Source: CBDBBY01 sp965203215 (lineage in GTDB: Bacteria; Pseudomonadota; Alphaproteobacteria; Rhodobacterales; Rhodobacteraceae). Taken from it: a stretch of DNA of 64,000 bases. Positions within the stretch are counted from its first letter, which is position 1, and the number at the start of each line of letters is the position of its first letter. The position numbers and the translations under genes were made by a program. The stretch is taken from NCBI GenBank assembly GCA_965203215.1, contig CBDBBY010000001.1:1054001-1118000 (forward strand), given 5' to 3'. Under the pieces are notes generated by a model. That model ran no database searches. It saw only the letters and a list, made by a program, of their open reading frames with translations, and had not been told where the DNA came from. Of the stretch, positions 7,667 to 16,284 are shown in pieces.

Positions 7667-8716
7667 ATGCAAAGCAATCCGCCAAAACCACTGCTGCAAG
7701 CACTATCAGGTCGGCGGACCTCCGTTCCTCCAATCTGGCTGATGCGTCAAGCCGGCAGATATTTGCCCGAATACAGGGCCGTAAGGTCCAGAGCGAAAGA
7801 TTTTCTGGAGCTTTGCTACACGCCCGAACTGGCCGCGGAAGTGACCATGCAGCCGATCCGGAGGTTCGGGTTCGACGCCGCAATTCTGTTCGCAGACATT
7901 CTGCTGATTCCGCACGCGTTGGGATCGGATTTGTGTTTCGAAGACGGGCATGGACCACGCCTTTCTCCGATCACGTGCGAGCGCGACATGCGAGCATTTC
8001 GGGATCCGGCCGATATCCATGAGACGCTTCAGCCGGTTTACGAAACCGTTGGAATTGTGACAAAGGAGCTTCCTCGCGAAACCGCGCTTATCGGTTTCGC
8101 CGGAGCTCCTTGGACGGTGGCGACCTATATGATCGCAGGCAAAGGCGTTCCGAACCAAACGCCCGCGCTGCGCTTCATGGAAGATCAGCCCTCAGCGTTC
8201 AAGACATTGATTGCATTGCTTGAAGAGGCAACGATCTCGTATCTGCTTGCTCAGATCAAGGCCGGCGCCGAAGTCATCAAGATCTTCGACAGCTGGGCGG
8301 GCTCGCTTCCTGACAAAGACTTCAATCGAGTTGCGGTCGAACCTACGAAGCGCATCATCCATGCCTTGAATTCACAGCACCCGGAAGTGCCGGTGATTGC
8401 CTTCCCGCGCGGCGCAGGAAAAAGATATGTGGAATTCACAAGACTGACAGAAGCAAGCTGCATTGCCCTCGACGATTCAGTTGAGCCGGAATGGGCGGCC
8501 GCGCGAATCCAGAAAGGGCGTTGCGTTCAAGGCAATCTTGCGCCGCGGCACCTGGTCTGCGGAGGACAAGTGCTTGTCGACGAGACGAAGAAAATCGTCG
8601 AAGCATTTTCCGGCGGCCCGCATGTCTTCAATCTCGGACATGGGATTACTCCCGATGCGCACCCGATGAATGTCGAGGTGTTAATTAAAACTATTCGCAA
8701 TCCATGTTTGCCCTAA
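7667..8716 (+). CDS. hemE: Uroporphyrinogen decarboxylase
   Basis: Decarboxylates uroporphyrinogen III to coproporphyrinogen III in the haem pathway. Family signatures are plain: PPIWLMRQAGRYLPEYR at the N-terminus and IGFAGAPWTVATYMI, with DSWAGSL, GNLAPRHL and FNLGHGITPDA further on. Two in-frame ATGs exist (7634 and 7667); 7667 gives MQSNPPKPLLQALS, the typical start, and about 349 residues. It is divergent from hemC, and hemF lies 3.7 kb downstream with a defence pair and an IS remnant between them. Confidence 0.94.
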   Translation: MQSNPPKPLLQALSGRRTSVPPIWLMRQAGRYLPEYRAVRSRAKDFLELCYTPELAAEVTMQPIRRFGFDAAILFADILLIPHALGSDLCFEDGHGPRLSPITCERDMRAFRDPADIHETLQPVYETVGIVTKELPRETALIGFAGAPWTVATYMIAGKGVPNQTPALRFMEDQPSAFKTLIALLEEATISYLLAQIKAGAEVIKIFDSWAGSLPDKDFNRVAVEPTKRIIHALNSQHPEVPVIAFPRGAGKRYVEFTRLTEASCIALDDSVEPEWAAARIQKGRCVQGNLAPRHLVCGGQVLVDETKKIVEAFSGGPHVFNLGHGITPDAHPMNVEVLIKTIRNPCLP

Positions 8717-9523
8717 AATGCCGTCAAACGAGGAACATGAATGGATTTCAATCTATTCCGAATTGATAAAATTGATCGGGTAGAGATTAAAATTACTGTG
8801 CATATCTGCCTGTCCTATGCAATGTGATAGCGCACATTGCCTTTTGCTGTGCCAAGGCGTTTTTGACCGAGCTCTTACAGACGCCAAGAACCGAGTCGTA
8901 GGTGAATACGTCCATTGCATGGCCGGAAAAATATATATATTGTACTTATATGTGACTTGCACGTACCAATCAACTGTTTTGCAACGCTCATTTGTGAATT
9001 GCATGCAAACTGAATTGATGGCGCTTTCAAAGGAGAGTGATCGGCCTGCATACTAATCGAAGTAGATGAGCACGGACCACTGCATGCCATTTCCGAGACA
9101 TTTCGTTGAGCTACTAAAATCAGACGGGGACCACTTGAAACAGCTTTGACAGTTGCTGACCGCGTGAATGCAGCCATGAAACGGTCATGCCCACGCAGCG
9201 CGAAATGAGCCATTCTCAAACGATCCTACCAAGATGAACCAAAGGTACATCCCCGGTGCATCCCACTGTTGGTCAGGCGGGATGCCGCTCTGGTCGTAAG
9301 TTGGTGCCAACGCCCTGCGCGCATCAAATTCCGCTTCGAAAACAGCTGTTAGCCGACTTCCTCGATTGGTGGGCTTGTCGCGCAAAGCCGCCCGACCAGA
9401 AATCATGAAACGCACCCATGGACCAACGATACGTTGCACCCAACGCTTGACTCACATAGATTGGTTGTCGCTTCACTGCCCCATTCCCGCGGCGGCAAGC
9501 ATAAACGGAATCGTGAAGGTCGC
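8717..9523 (+). other. Intergenic stretch without recognisable gene
   Basis: About 800 bases between hemE and the ptuA-like gene. The first half is AT-richer than the flanks, with only short, low-quality open frames; the second half holds a MITE-like repeat (9254-9417). The lower GC may mark the edge of acquired DNA. Confidence 0.6.
9254..9417 (-). repeat. MITE-like repeat, copy 1
   Basis: About 164 bases bounded by imperfect inverted ends (GGTGCATCCCA at the left, GAAACGCACCC at the right). The internal segment ATTGGTGGGCTTGTCGCG at 9364-9381 matches, on the opposite strand, the left part of the copy at 53455-53620. It is more divergent than the other copies. No coding capacity. Confidence 0.7.
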
Positions 9524-10789
9524 ATGAAACTCAAGCGTCTATCCATTATCAACCTGCGTGCTTTTGATCACGCAGAATTCGATTTTCACCCGGAATTCAC
9601 GCTTCTGGCGGGGGTTAACGGTGTAGGCAAAACGACTGTCCTAGAATCGCTGCGCATCTGCCTGTCCCGCTTGCTGCGGAAGTTCACGGCCAGCCAAACG
9701 AAACCGAGATCTTTTTGGAATGACGATATCCAAGTTGGAGCGACAGCTCTATCTGTCGACCTTGATCTGTCGATCAATTTCAAATCGTACAAATTGAAAA
9801 TTTACAGTAAACACGAACAATGTAGCATCACAAGCCAGGCTAGGCATGTACGAGATCAGACACCTTTCATGACAGACAGCGAAATGCTTATTCCTAAATT
9901 CGAAACGGAAGCAATGGCTGCGAAGGAAGCACGGCTGAATCCTGTTGATACTATTGGCGTCTACTTTGGAATAAATCGCTCCATGGCGACCTATGAGCTA
10001 CGGAGAAACATTAAAGCGAACGGCGGGCCAAAAAGCGCCTATGCGTATGCACTGACCGATCGAGGTCTTCGCTTAGCCGAACTGGCATCGTGGATGCATG
10101 AACTTGAGCAACGATCCTCGGAACTACCGAAAGCAGACCAACATCTGCATGCGCTACGAACTGCTGTCAATCGATTTTTGCCTGAATGTAAAAACATGCA
10201 AGCCGCCGTAGTCGATCATCGCTCAAGGTTGTATTTTGAGAAACACGGCCAAAAACTGGACTCACGTAAACTATCCGATGGTGAGAAAAGTATACTTGCC
10301 CTAGTATCTGACTTGGTCATGCGACTTTGTCAAGCCAACCCGCGTTTGGATGATCCCGTCCGAGAAGGAGCCGGCATAGTACTGATTGACGATATAGAAC
10401 TTCACCTCCACCCCCAATGGCAGCGTAAAATCGTTGAACAGTTGTGCAAGACTTTCCCTAACTGTCAGTTCGTTGCAACAACGCATTCGCCTCAAGTTAT
10501 TGGTGAAGTAGAGCATTGCAAAATCCGGATGATAGTTGACGGCAAGGTACACACGCCACCGCGCTCTTTTGGAATAGATTCCAGCCGCATCCTAGAAGAG
10601 TTAATGGGCTCCAAGTCACGGAATGTAGTTATAGACGAGCAAATTAGAAAAATCAGTAAACTCATCGGTCGTGGTAAATCAGATGCCGCAAAAAAAGAAA
10701 TAAGAGAGCTGTCGGACAAGCTTGGAGAAGAGGACCCGGAAATCACACGTGCACTTACATACCTCGAGTTTATGGAGGATAGCGCGTGA
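9524..10789 (+). CDS. ptuA: PtuA-like AAA/ABC ATPase of a Septu-type defence pair
   Basis: A 421-residue SMC/ABC-type ATPase. Walker A (GVNGVGKTT) lies near residue 31, the ABC signature is LSDGEKS, Walker B reads IVLIDDIELHLHP (Asp-Asp in place of the usual Asp-Glu) and the switch histidine is in ATTHSPQV. The start is the ATG at 9524, giving MKLKRLSIINLRAF, with GAAGG just upstream. Its stop overlaps the HNH gene by GTGA, so the pair is co-translated. This ATPase plus a CYC/HNH nuclease is the PtuA-PtuB (Septu) anti-phage layout, also met as a retron effector, though no reverse transcriptase is present here. AT-richer codon use than the haem genes suggests transfer. Confidence 0.78.
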   Translation: MKLKRLSIINLRAFDHAEFDFHPEFTLLAGVNGVGKTTVLESLRICLSRLLRKFTASQTKPRSFWNDDIQVGATALSVDLDLSINFKSYKLKIYSKHEQCSITSQARHVRDQTPFMTDSEMLIPKFETEAMAAKEARLNPVDTIGVYFGINRSMATYELRRNIKANGGPKSAYAYALTDRGLRLAELASWMHELEQRSSELPKADQHLHALRTAVNRFLPECKNMQAAVVDHRSRLYFEKHGQKLDSRKLSDGEKSILALVSDLVMRLCQANPRLDDPVREGAGIVLIDDIELHLHPQWQRKIVEQLCKTFPNCQFVATTHSPQVIGEVEHCKIRMIVDGKVHTPPRSFGIDSSRILEELMGSKSRNVVIDEQIRKISKLIGRGKSDAAKKEIRELSDKLGEEDPEITRALTYLEFMEDSA

Positions 10790-11394
10790 GAACGATAGTT
10801 AAAGGTAAAGAACCAAAAAGTTTGACTCAGCACCGGTTACAACCCCATAGCAATTACAACAATTATTCCGAGAAAGACGATTTGCGAATTGCACTTACGC
10901 GGGAGCAAAAAGGATTGTGCTGTTATTGCACCACCCGAATTCGGCCCGAATCAAAGAAAATGAAAATTGAACACTGGAAGTGTCAAGCAAATTTTCCAGA
11001 CTTGCAACTTGACTACTCGAATCTACTCGGCTCATGCTGCGGTGTAACGGATCTTTGCGAACACTGTGATACAAGCAAAGGCAATCAAAGCTTGGCTTGG
11101 AACCCTGCAAACGTCGACCATAGGATCGAAGATCGAATCCGATTTCTGAATGACGGCACCATCGAGGGAGTGAGCGACGAATTCGACTTTCAACTCAATG
11201 AAATTCTGAATTTGAACGTAAAAAGATTGATGAGAAATCGTAAAGTTGTTTATGAAGAAGTGCTGAAATGGTGGCGATCGACACCGAATGCACGTCTACG
11301 TGTTCAAGATGAAATCAATAAACGTACTGGTGATGTAGACGATTATACACCATTTAGCCCGGTTGCGGTATGGTTCCTTCGGCAGAAGTTGTAA
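10786..11394 (+). CDS. ptuB: PtuB-like HNH nuclease of a Septu-type defence pair
   Basis: A 202-residue protein with the features of the HNH proteins found beside PtuA-type ATPases: CCYCTTRI followed by KIEHWKCQ, then LDYSNLLGSC, then a second cysteine pair in CEHCDTSKGNQ. The cysteines should bind zinc, with the His of IEHW and the Asn of YSNLL forming the HNH core. The GTG start overlaps the ptuA stop by four bases. It is expected to cleave nucleic acid when the ATPase senses infection (family knowledge, not seen here). The full-length frame and intact motifs suggest a functional gene. Confidence 0.8.
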   Translation: MRTIVKGKEPKSLTQHRLQPHSNYNNYSEKDDLRIALTREQKGLCCYCTTRIRPESKKMKIEHWKCQANFPDLQLDYSNLLGSCCGVTDLCEHCDTSKGNQSLAWNPANVDHRIEDRIRFLNDGTIEGVSDEFDFQLNEILNLNVKRLMRNRKVVYEEVLKWWRSTPNARLRVQDEINKRTGDVDDYTPFSPVAVWFLRQKL

Positions 11395-11492
11395 TCCCTC
11401 TTCGAAAAATTAATATTGCTCAGTGATAGCAACAAGTTTTCCTGAATTGCATGTAGGAAACGTATCAACGCACTCACACATGACCGACAGAT

Positions 11493-11544
11493 TTAACTGC
11501 CCTGGGTTTTCCGGGGAGCACTCGGCTAAACAAACGTGCCGGAA
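11493..11544 (+). repeat. IS3-like end repeat, copy A
   Basis: A ~52-bp segment (TTAACTGCCCTGGGTTTTCC and on through CTAAACAAACGTGCCGGAA) also present near-identically at 17924-17976. The start resembles the terminal repeat of IS3-family elements. Here it runs straight into a transposase fragment. Confidence 0.65.
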
Positions 11545-11882
11545 TCGTGTCGGGCGGAAGCGTCGGAGACGGCTATGACAACGCATTGGCCGAAACCGTC
11601 ATCGGGCTGTTCAAGATCGAAGTCGTCAAACACCTCGGTCCGTGGAAAACCAAAGGCCAACCCGAATGGGAGACCATGAAATGGGTGCACCGGTACAACA
11701 AAGACCAACTGCGCGGAGCGATCGGCTGCCAGACCCCGAACGAAAGGGAGGATGCGTTCCGCAAACGAAACAACAAGCTTGAAAAAGCAGCCCAAGTGTT
11801 GAACAAAACACCCTCCGGAAAACCCGCGACGATTCAGATGAATGTTGCTAGGAAAGGGCAAGGATTTCTTGGGCTAGACTAA
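11517..11882 (+). pseudogene. IS3-family transposase OrfB, C-terminal fragment
   Basis: About 120 codons matching the C-terminal end of an IS3 OrfB integrase: RAGIVSGGSVGDGYDNALAE (the GSVGD-YDNALAE block before the last catalytic Glu), then PWKTKGQ and ETMKWVHRYNKDQLRGAIG. The catalytic Asp residues and OrfA are missing, and an IS-end-like repeat abuts it directly, so an internal deletion has removed most of the element. No right terminal repeat was found downstream. Not expected to be active. Confidence 0.85.
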
Positions 11883-12426
11883 GATTCAGAAAAATTTATC
11901 CAGCTCGGTTGGCTAAAATTAAGGTCAGAGCAAATTGACTATCTTAAAATTGTTGCCAGATAAATTGAAGCAAGGGGAAGCTAGGCACATAAAGTGATTC
12001 GACATTTGGTAAACATCCTAGTCCTTGAAAGTTAAACTATAGAGGAATACCCGACATAGATATCGTGGTAAGAGGCAAAAGCGGAACTGTGTCATCGGAA
12101 TCATTGACTTTAGAGCGTTTTTCAGTCAAGTCGAATCAGAGCATTCGTTCCTCCTCTGTTGAAACGAAATGGACATTAATCAAAATCAAAATAGAAAATT
12201 CGGTTCCAGATTGAACTGGTTTAACTTGAGTGAAAGTCGCACCTGAGAACAGCCTCCATTTCCAGATCAATTGCTCCCGAATTTAAGGGTATCAAATTTA
12301 CTTGGTGCTCGACGTCGACCAAATTTTGCCTAAAACTGAACCTAGCGCGGATCATACATATCGCATGCGATCTATTGATTCACGCTTGCATGCGCAATTC
12401 CTTGCCAGACGCCTCGTCTGGAATAA
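11883..12426 (+). other. Intergenic stretch, no gene seen
   Basis: AT-rich DNA between the IS3 remnant and the 3' end of hemF. Short open frames only, none with a plausible start or a protein-like sequence. Confidence 0.6.
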
Positions 12427-13326
12427 TCAAGGCCAAGCGGCGACCGGCGGCAGGCTCATTAGGACGGCATCTGGGTCATGCCCGGTTTCTAGCCCGAATT
12501 TTGTTCCTCGGTCGTAGATCAGGTTGAATTCAACATACAGCCCTCGGTGCACGAGCAAAGTCTCGCGCTCTTCTGCTGTCCAGGATTGATTTATCCGCCG
12601 TCTGGCAATCGGCAGGTAAGCATCCACAAAGGCCAAACCGACTTGTCGAACGAATTCAAAATCTGCTTCCCAGTCGCCCGAATTCAGATCGTCGAAAAAT
12701 ATCCCGCCTGCCCCGCGGGCGCGATTGCGATGACGAATGAAGAAGTATTCGTCCGCCCATTTCCTGTATTCTGCATATCGATCCTGCCCGAAGCGATCGC
12801 ATAGCTCCTTCAGAACGGCATGGAATTGGTTGATGTCGTCCGAATAGGTCAAGCACGGGTTCAAGTCGGTTCCGCCGCCGAACCACGAACCGCCGGGCGT
12901 CCAGAACATTCTGGTATTCATGTGCACCGCGGGCGCATGGGGATTCCTCATATGAGCGACCAAGGAAATCCCTGAAGCCCAAAAGCGGGGATCCTGCTCA
13001 AGATCGGGCAAGGATTTCCTTGACGAAAGCAATCTTTTCGCGTCATCGCCGAGTCGACCGTAAACGGTCGAAACATTTACGCCTGCCTTTTCGAATACGC
13101 GCCCTCCCCTGATCATGGACATTTCGCCGCCGCCTGCGTCCTGCCCGTCTTCAGAAGCGCGCTTGGTTGGAGTCCGTTCAAATTTGCCAAAAGGCATTCC
13201 GTCAATTTGCGGCAGATCGCATGCGCTCTCCAAATCTTCGAATTCGCCGCAAATCTTGTCGCGCAACTCGCGGAACCAGTTGCTCACGCGGGTCTTTTCT
13301 ATCTCCATGGATTTCAGACCGCCCAT
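12427..13326 (-). CDS. hemF: Oxygen-dependent coproporphyrinogen III oxidase
   Basis: Aerobic oxidative decarboxylation of coproporphyrinogen III to protoporphyrinogen IX. The ~299-residue length is normal. Motifs: GGGEMSMIRGGRVFEKAGVN near the N-terminus, NPHAPAVHMNTRMF, WFGGGTDLNPCL, HRNRARGAGGIFFDDL and LVHRGLYVEFNLIYDRGTKFGL. Starts at 13326 or at an in-frame ATG at 13308. It follows recR by 41 bases, so dnaX-recR-hemF may be one transcript. With hemC and hemE nearby, the window holds three steps of haem synthesis. Confidence 0.94.
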   Translation of the reverse strand: MGGLKSMEIEKTRVSNWFRELRDKICGEFEDLESACDLPQIDGMPFGKFERTPTKRASEDGQDAGGGEMSMIRGGRVFEKAGVNVSTVYGRLGDDAKRLLSSRKSLPDLEQDPRFWASGISLVAHMRNPHAPAVHMNTRMFWTPGGSWFGGGTDLNPCLTYSDDINQFHAVLKELCDRFGQDRYAEYRKWADEYFFIRHRNRARGAGGIFFDDLNSGDWEADFEFVRQVGLAFVDAYLPIARRRINQSWTAEERETLLVHRGLYVEFNLIYDRGTKFGLETGHDPDAVLMSLPPVAAWP

Positions 13327-13367
13327 GTCGCAACTCTGGATCTTTGGGCTGAGCCGCAGGTGCGCAC

Positions 13368-13967
13368 CTACATTTCCTTTCGCCCTGCTAGCGCCGCCGC
13401 GATTGTTCCATCGTCCAGATAATCAAGTTCTCCACCAATTGGAACGCCGGTTCCGAGCGAGGTTACGGCCACGCCGACTTGGCGCAATTGTTTCGCGATA
13501 TAAAATGCTGTCGTCTGTCCATCTACGGTCGGGCTCAGCGCAAGAATGACCTCTTTCACCATTTCCGATTCGGCTCTTTCCACAAGCTTGGAAACCCGGA
13601 TTTCATCGGGTCCTACATTGTCCAGCATCGACAATAGGCCGCCCAGCACGTGATACCGTCCCTTGAAACCGCCCGAACGCTCCATCGCCCAAAGGTCTGA
13701 AACTTCCGCAACAACGCAAATCTCCCCGTTGCTGCGGCGGTCCGAACTACAAAGGTCGCAGACGTCCGCTGAACAGAGATTGCCGCAGACGTCGCAATTC
13801 CGCACCCTTTCCGCAACTTCGAGCATTGCCTTCGCGATTGGTTCCATCTGCTGCTTTCGCCGTTTCAGCATGTGAAGAACGAGGCGGCGAGATGACCGAG
13901 GTCCAAGGCCGGGCAGCCGGGCGAACAATTCAACCAGATCGTTGATTTCATCACGATTCTGAATCAT
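13368..13967 (-). CDS. recR: Recombination protein RecR
   Basis: RecR acts with RecF/RecO in loading RecA at gaps. The 199-residue product has a helix-hairpin-helix (LPGLGPRSSRRLVLHML), a four-cysteine zinc finger (CDVCGNLCSADVCDLC) and a Toprim domain (ICVVAEVSDLWAMER ... SPTVDGQTTAFYI). The ATG at 13967 (MIQNRDEIND) is preceded by GGAGCAGGA and gives the usual length; a longer upstream frame is rejected. It normally follows dnaX-ybaB; here ybaB is not found. Confidence 0.93.
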   Translation of the reverse strand: MIQNRDEINDLVELFARLPGLGPRSSRRLVLHMLKRRKQQMEPIAKAMLEVAERVRNCDVCGNLCSADVCDLCSSDRRSNGEICVVAEVSDLWAMERSGGFKGRYHVLGGLLSMLDNVGPDEIRVSKLVERAESEMVKEVILALSPTVDGQTTAFYIAKQLRQVGVAVTSLGTGVPIGGELDYLDDGTIAAALAGRKEM

Positions 13968-14360
13968 TCCTGCTCCCGTACCGACACTTCCGGGCTGCGC
14001 CGATTGCATTTGGTTCCTCGTACGCCGGTCCAAAACGGCCAAGTTCCGTAAACTTTCAAAGTTTCAACCTGTTACTCCGAAGCCTTGGCTGCATGGCGCA
14101 AAAATCCAAGCCGGGTCTGATCAGTCAGCTTTGAACGCCCACCGCAACTCCTGACGAGATGCAACTGCATCGGTCGTTCGACAACGATGAAATTCGCGGC
14201 TTCTTTCAGAGATTCTGCGATCAGCGGCCAACGTTTCCAATTCAGCAATTTCGCTGCCTCCGAACTGGCAATCAATTCCGCCGAGCAGCATCTTGGCGGG
14301 CTGACAGCTGCTTGCCCTTTGCAACGCTCAATCCTCGATTTTCTCCCTGCGACAATACGT
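13968..14360 (-). other. dnaX-recR spacer without ybaB
   Basis: A 393-base gap where ybaB normally sits. One minus-strand frame is open up to a stop at about 14072 and ends in a protein-like stretch (VVERPMQLHLVRSCGG), but it has no good start and no YbaB features. I cannot assign a gene. Confidence 0.5.
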
Positions 14361-16133
14361 TCAAGTGCGGGTGCTGTCTGAATCTGGGCAAAGAACGCCG
14401 GGAAACGCGTCCATTACGCTTTTTACCAGCGGATGGACAGGCGGAGAAGCCTCGCTGAAATCAGACCGCCCGTCCTTGGCGCCTTGTTTAGTTTCCTCTT
14501 TCGCCTGCTCAAGAATGACAAACTCCCAAGGCGACGAGGTCAACGACGAAAGCTTTGTTTCAAATGAGTCCTTTTGTTCGGCAGATTTATCAATCTTTGC
14601 CTTAGCGGTGATCTTCCCAAAAGTATATTCAACCACCTCCAACGCCGACCTAAAGTTCTCGTAGAATGCCGCATCCCGCGATTTGATGAATTCCAGCAAT
14701 TCTTCATAGGTTTGGCATTTTCCGGCCGCATCTGCTTTTTCTTCCACATTGTCAGGCTTGATTGGGGTTTCGACGTTGTCGCCTTCCGTTTGAGGGACGT
14801 CGTCGCTCCGGCTCTCTGCCCGCGCCGCATCGGTTGCAGCCGGCCCAGCGACAAGCGGCGATGGTTTCGGCTCCTGCACTTGAACTGCGGGCTCCGACTC
14901 AATTTTGTTCTTTTCGGGTTGCGGTTCCTGCGCGACATTACGATTCGCCGGCTGCCCGACATCGCTTTCGCTGGACGACTTATTATCCGCGAGCATTTTC
15001 GCGAGTTGCTGCGGCGTTGGAAGGTCGGCTGCATGAGTCAACCTTATGACCGCCATTTCCGCCCCCATGATCTGGCTCGGCGAATAAACGAGTTCATCAA
15101 GCGATTTGACAAGCATTTGCCAGGCTCTGGCAAGAATGCTCATCGACAACGCGTTGGCCATGCCCAAACCCCGAACTCGTTCGTCCAGACTGACCGAAGG
15201 GTCGTCCGCAATTTCAGGCGAGATCTTCAACATGGAAACCCAATGAACCGATTCCGCCAATTCGCGCAGAAGCGCTTGCGGATCGACGCCCTCCGCATAC
15301 TGGCTGCGGAGCTCTTCCAGCGCGCCGGCCGTTTCGCCCTTCATGATCATTTCAAGCAAATCGAGAATTCGGCCGCGATCCGCCAAAGAAAGCATTTCGC
15401 GGATGCGGACTACATCGATTTCCCCGCCGCCCAACGAAATCGCTTGATCCAACAGGCTGATCGCATCCCGAACTGATCCTTCCGCAGCCCGCACGACGAG
15501 CGCCAACGCCGGGTCGGCGACCTTAGCTCCCTCTTTCTCGGCAATCATCTTCAGATGCGAAACCATTTGGTCTTGCTGAACCCTATTCAAATCAAAGCGC
15601 TGGCACCGGGAAAGCACCGTGACCGGCACCATCCTGATTTCGGTTGTCGCAAACACGAACTTCACATGTTCCGGCGGCTCTTCAAGCGTCTTCAGCAGCG
15701 CGTTGAACGCGTTGTTCGAAAGCATGTGGACTTCATCGACGATGTAGATCTTGTATCTTGCGTTCGCCGCTCGATAGGGCACACTCTCGATGATTTCTCG
15801 AACATCCCCGACGCCCGTGCGCGACGCAGCGTCCATTTCGAGCACATCGACGTGCCTCCCCTCCGCGATGGACACGCAATGCTCACACTGGCCGCATGGC
15901 TCGGTGGTGGGACCGCCGCTCCCGTCGGCTCCAATGCAGTTCAGGCCTTTTGCGATCAATCTGGCGGTCGTGGTTTTTCCAACTCCTCGGACGCCGGTCA
16001 GAATGAATGCATGGGCGATCCGGTCCGCGTTGAACGCATTGCGCAATACGCGGACCATCGCATCCTGTCCGATGATCTCTGCGAATGTCTGCGGCCGATA
16101 TTTCCGCGCGAGTACCTTGTAGGATTCGTCCAT
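14361..16133 (-). CDS. dnaX: DNA polymerase III subunit gamma/tau
   Basis: Clamp-loader subunit, 590 residues from the ATG at 16133 (MDESYKVLARKYRPQTF). AAA+ domain: Walker A in LTGVRGVGKTTTARL, a zinc module with four cysteines (CIGADG ... CGQCEHCVSI), Walker B YIVDEVHML, the SRC arginine finger (TVLSRCQRF) and sensor 2. A long acidic, proline-rich linker (about residues 370-450) precedes a tau-like C-terminal region ending HPLVKSVMDAFPG. Upstream in-frame starts are not preferred because the conserved protein begins at MDESYK. I saw no obvious slippery site producing gamma. Confidence 0.93.
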   Translation of the reverse strand: MDESYKVLARKYRPQTFAEIIGQDAMVRVLRNAFNADRIAHAFILTGVRGVGKTTTARLIAKGLNCIGADGSGGPTTEPCGQCEHCVSIAEGRHVDVLEMDAASRTGVGDVREIIESVPYRAANARYKIYIVDEVHMLSNNAFNALLKTLEEPPEHVKFVFATTEIRMVPVTVLSRCQRFDLNRVQQDQMVSHLKMIAEKEGAKVADPALALVVRAAEGSVRDAISLLDQAISLGGGEIDVVRIREMLSLADRGRILDLLEMIMKGETAGALEELRSQYAEGVDPQALLRELAESVHWVSMLKISPEIADDPSVSLDERVRGLGMANALSMSILARAWQMLVKSLDELVYSPSQIMGAEMAVIRLTHAADLPTPQQLAKMLADNKSSSESDVGQPANRNVAQEPQPEKNKIESEPAVQVQEPKPSPLVAGPAATDAARAESRSDDVPQTEGDNVETPIKPDNVEEKADAAGKCQTYEELLEFIKSRDAAFYENFRSALEVVEYTFGKITAKAKIDKSAEQKDSFETKLSSLTSSPWEFVILEQAKEETKQGAKDGRSDFSEASPPVHPLVKSVMDAFPGVLCPDSDSTRT

Positions 16134-16284
16134 AACGATATTCACATTACCGGCAGGGTCTGATTTTCGCCACTTGATATTGTTCCGCGCCGCGTTTCCG
16201 GCAGACATGGTTCGTGCTACCCTACATCGCGTTGCGCTGCACCCCGCCTCGGGCAGAAATTTCTGGGCATCCGGAATGAAGCAA

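Noticed and set aside
9524..11394. Retron with PtuAB effector
   Set aside because: No reverse transcriptase gene or msr-msd-like inverted repeats were found on either side.
14574..15476. 300-codon plus-strand frame inside dnaX
   Set aside because: Antisense to the AAA+ and linker regions of an intact dnaX; the translation has no family features.
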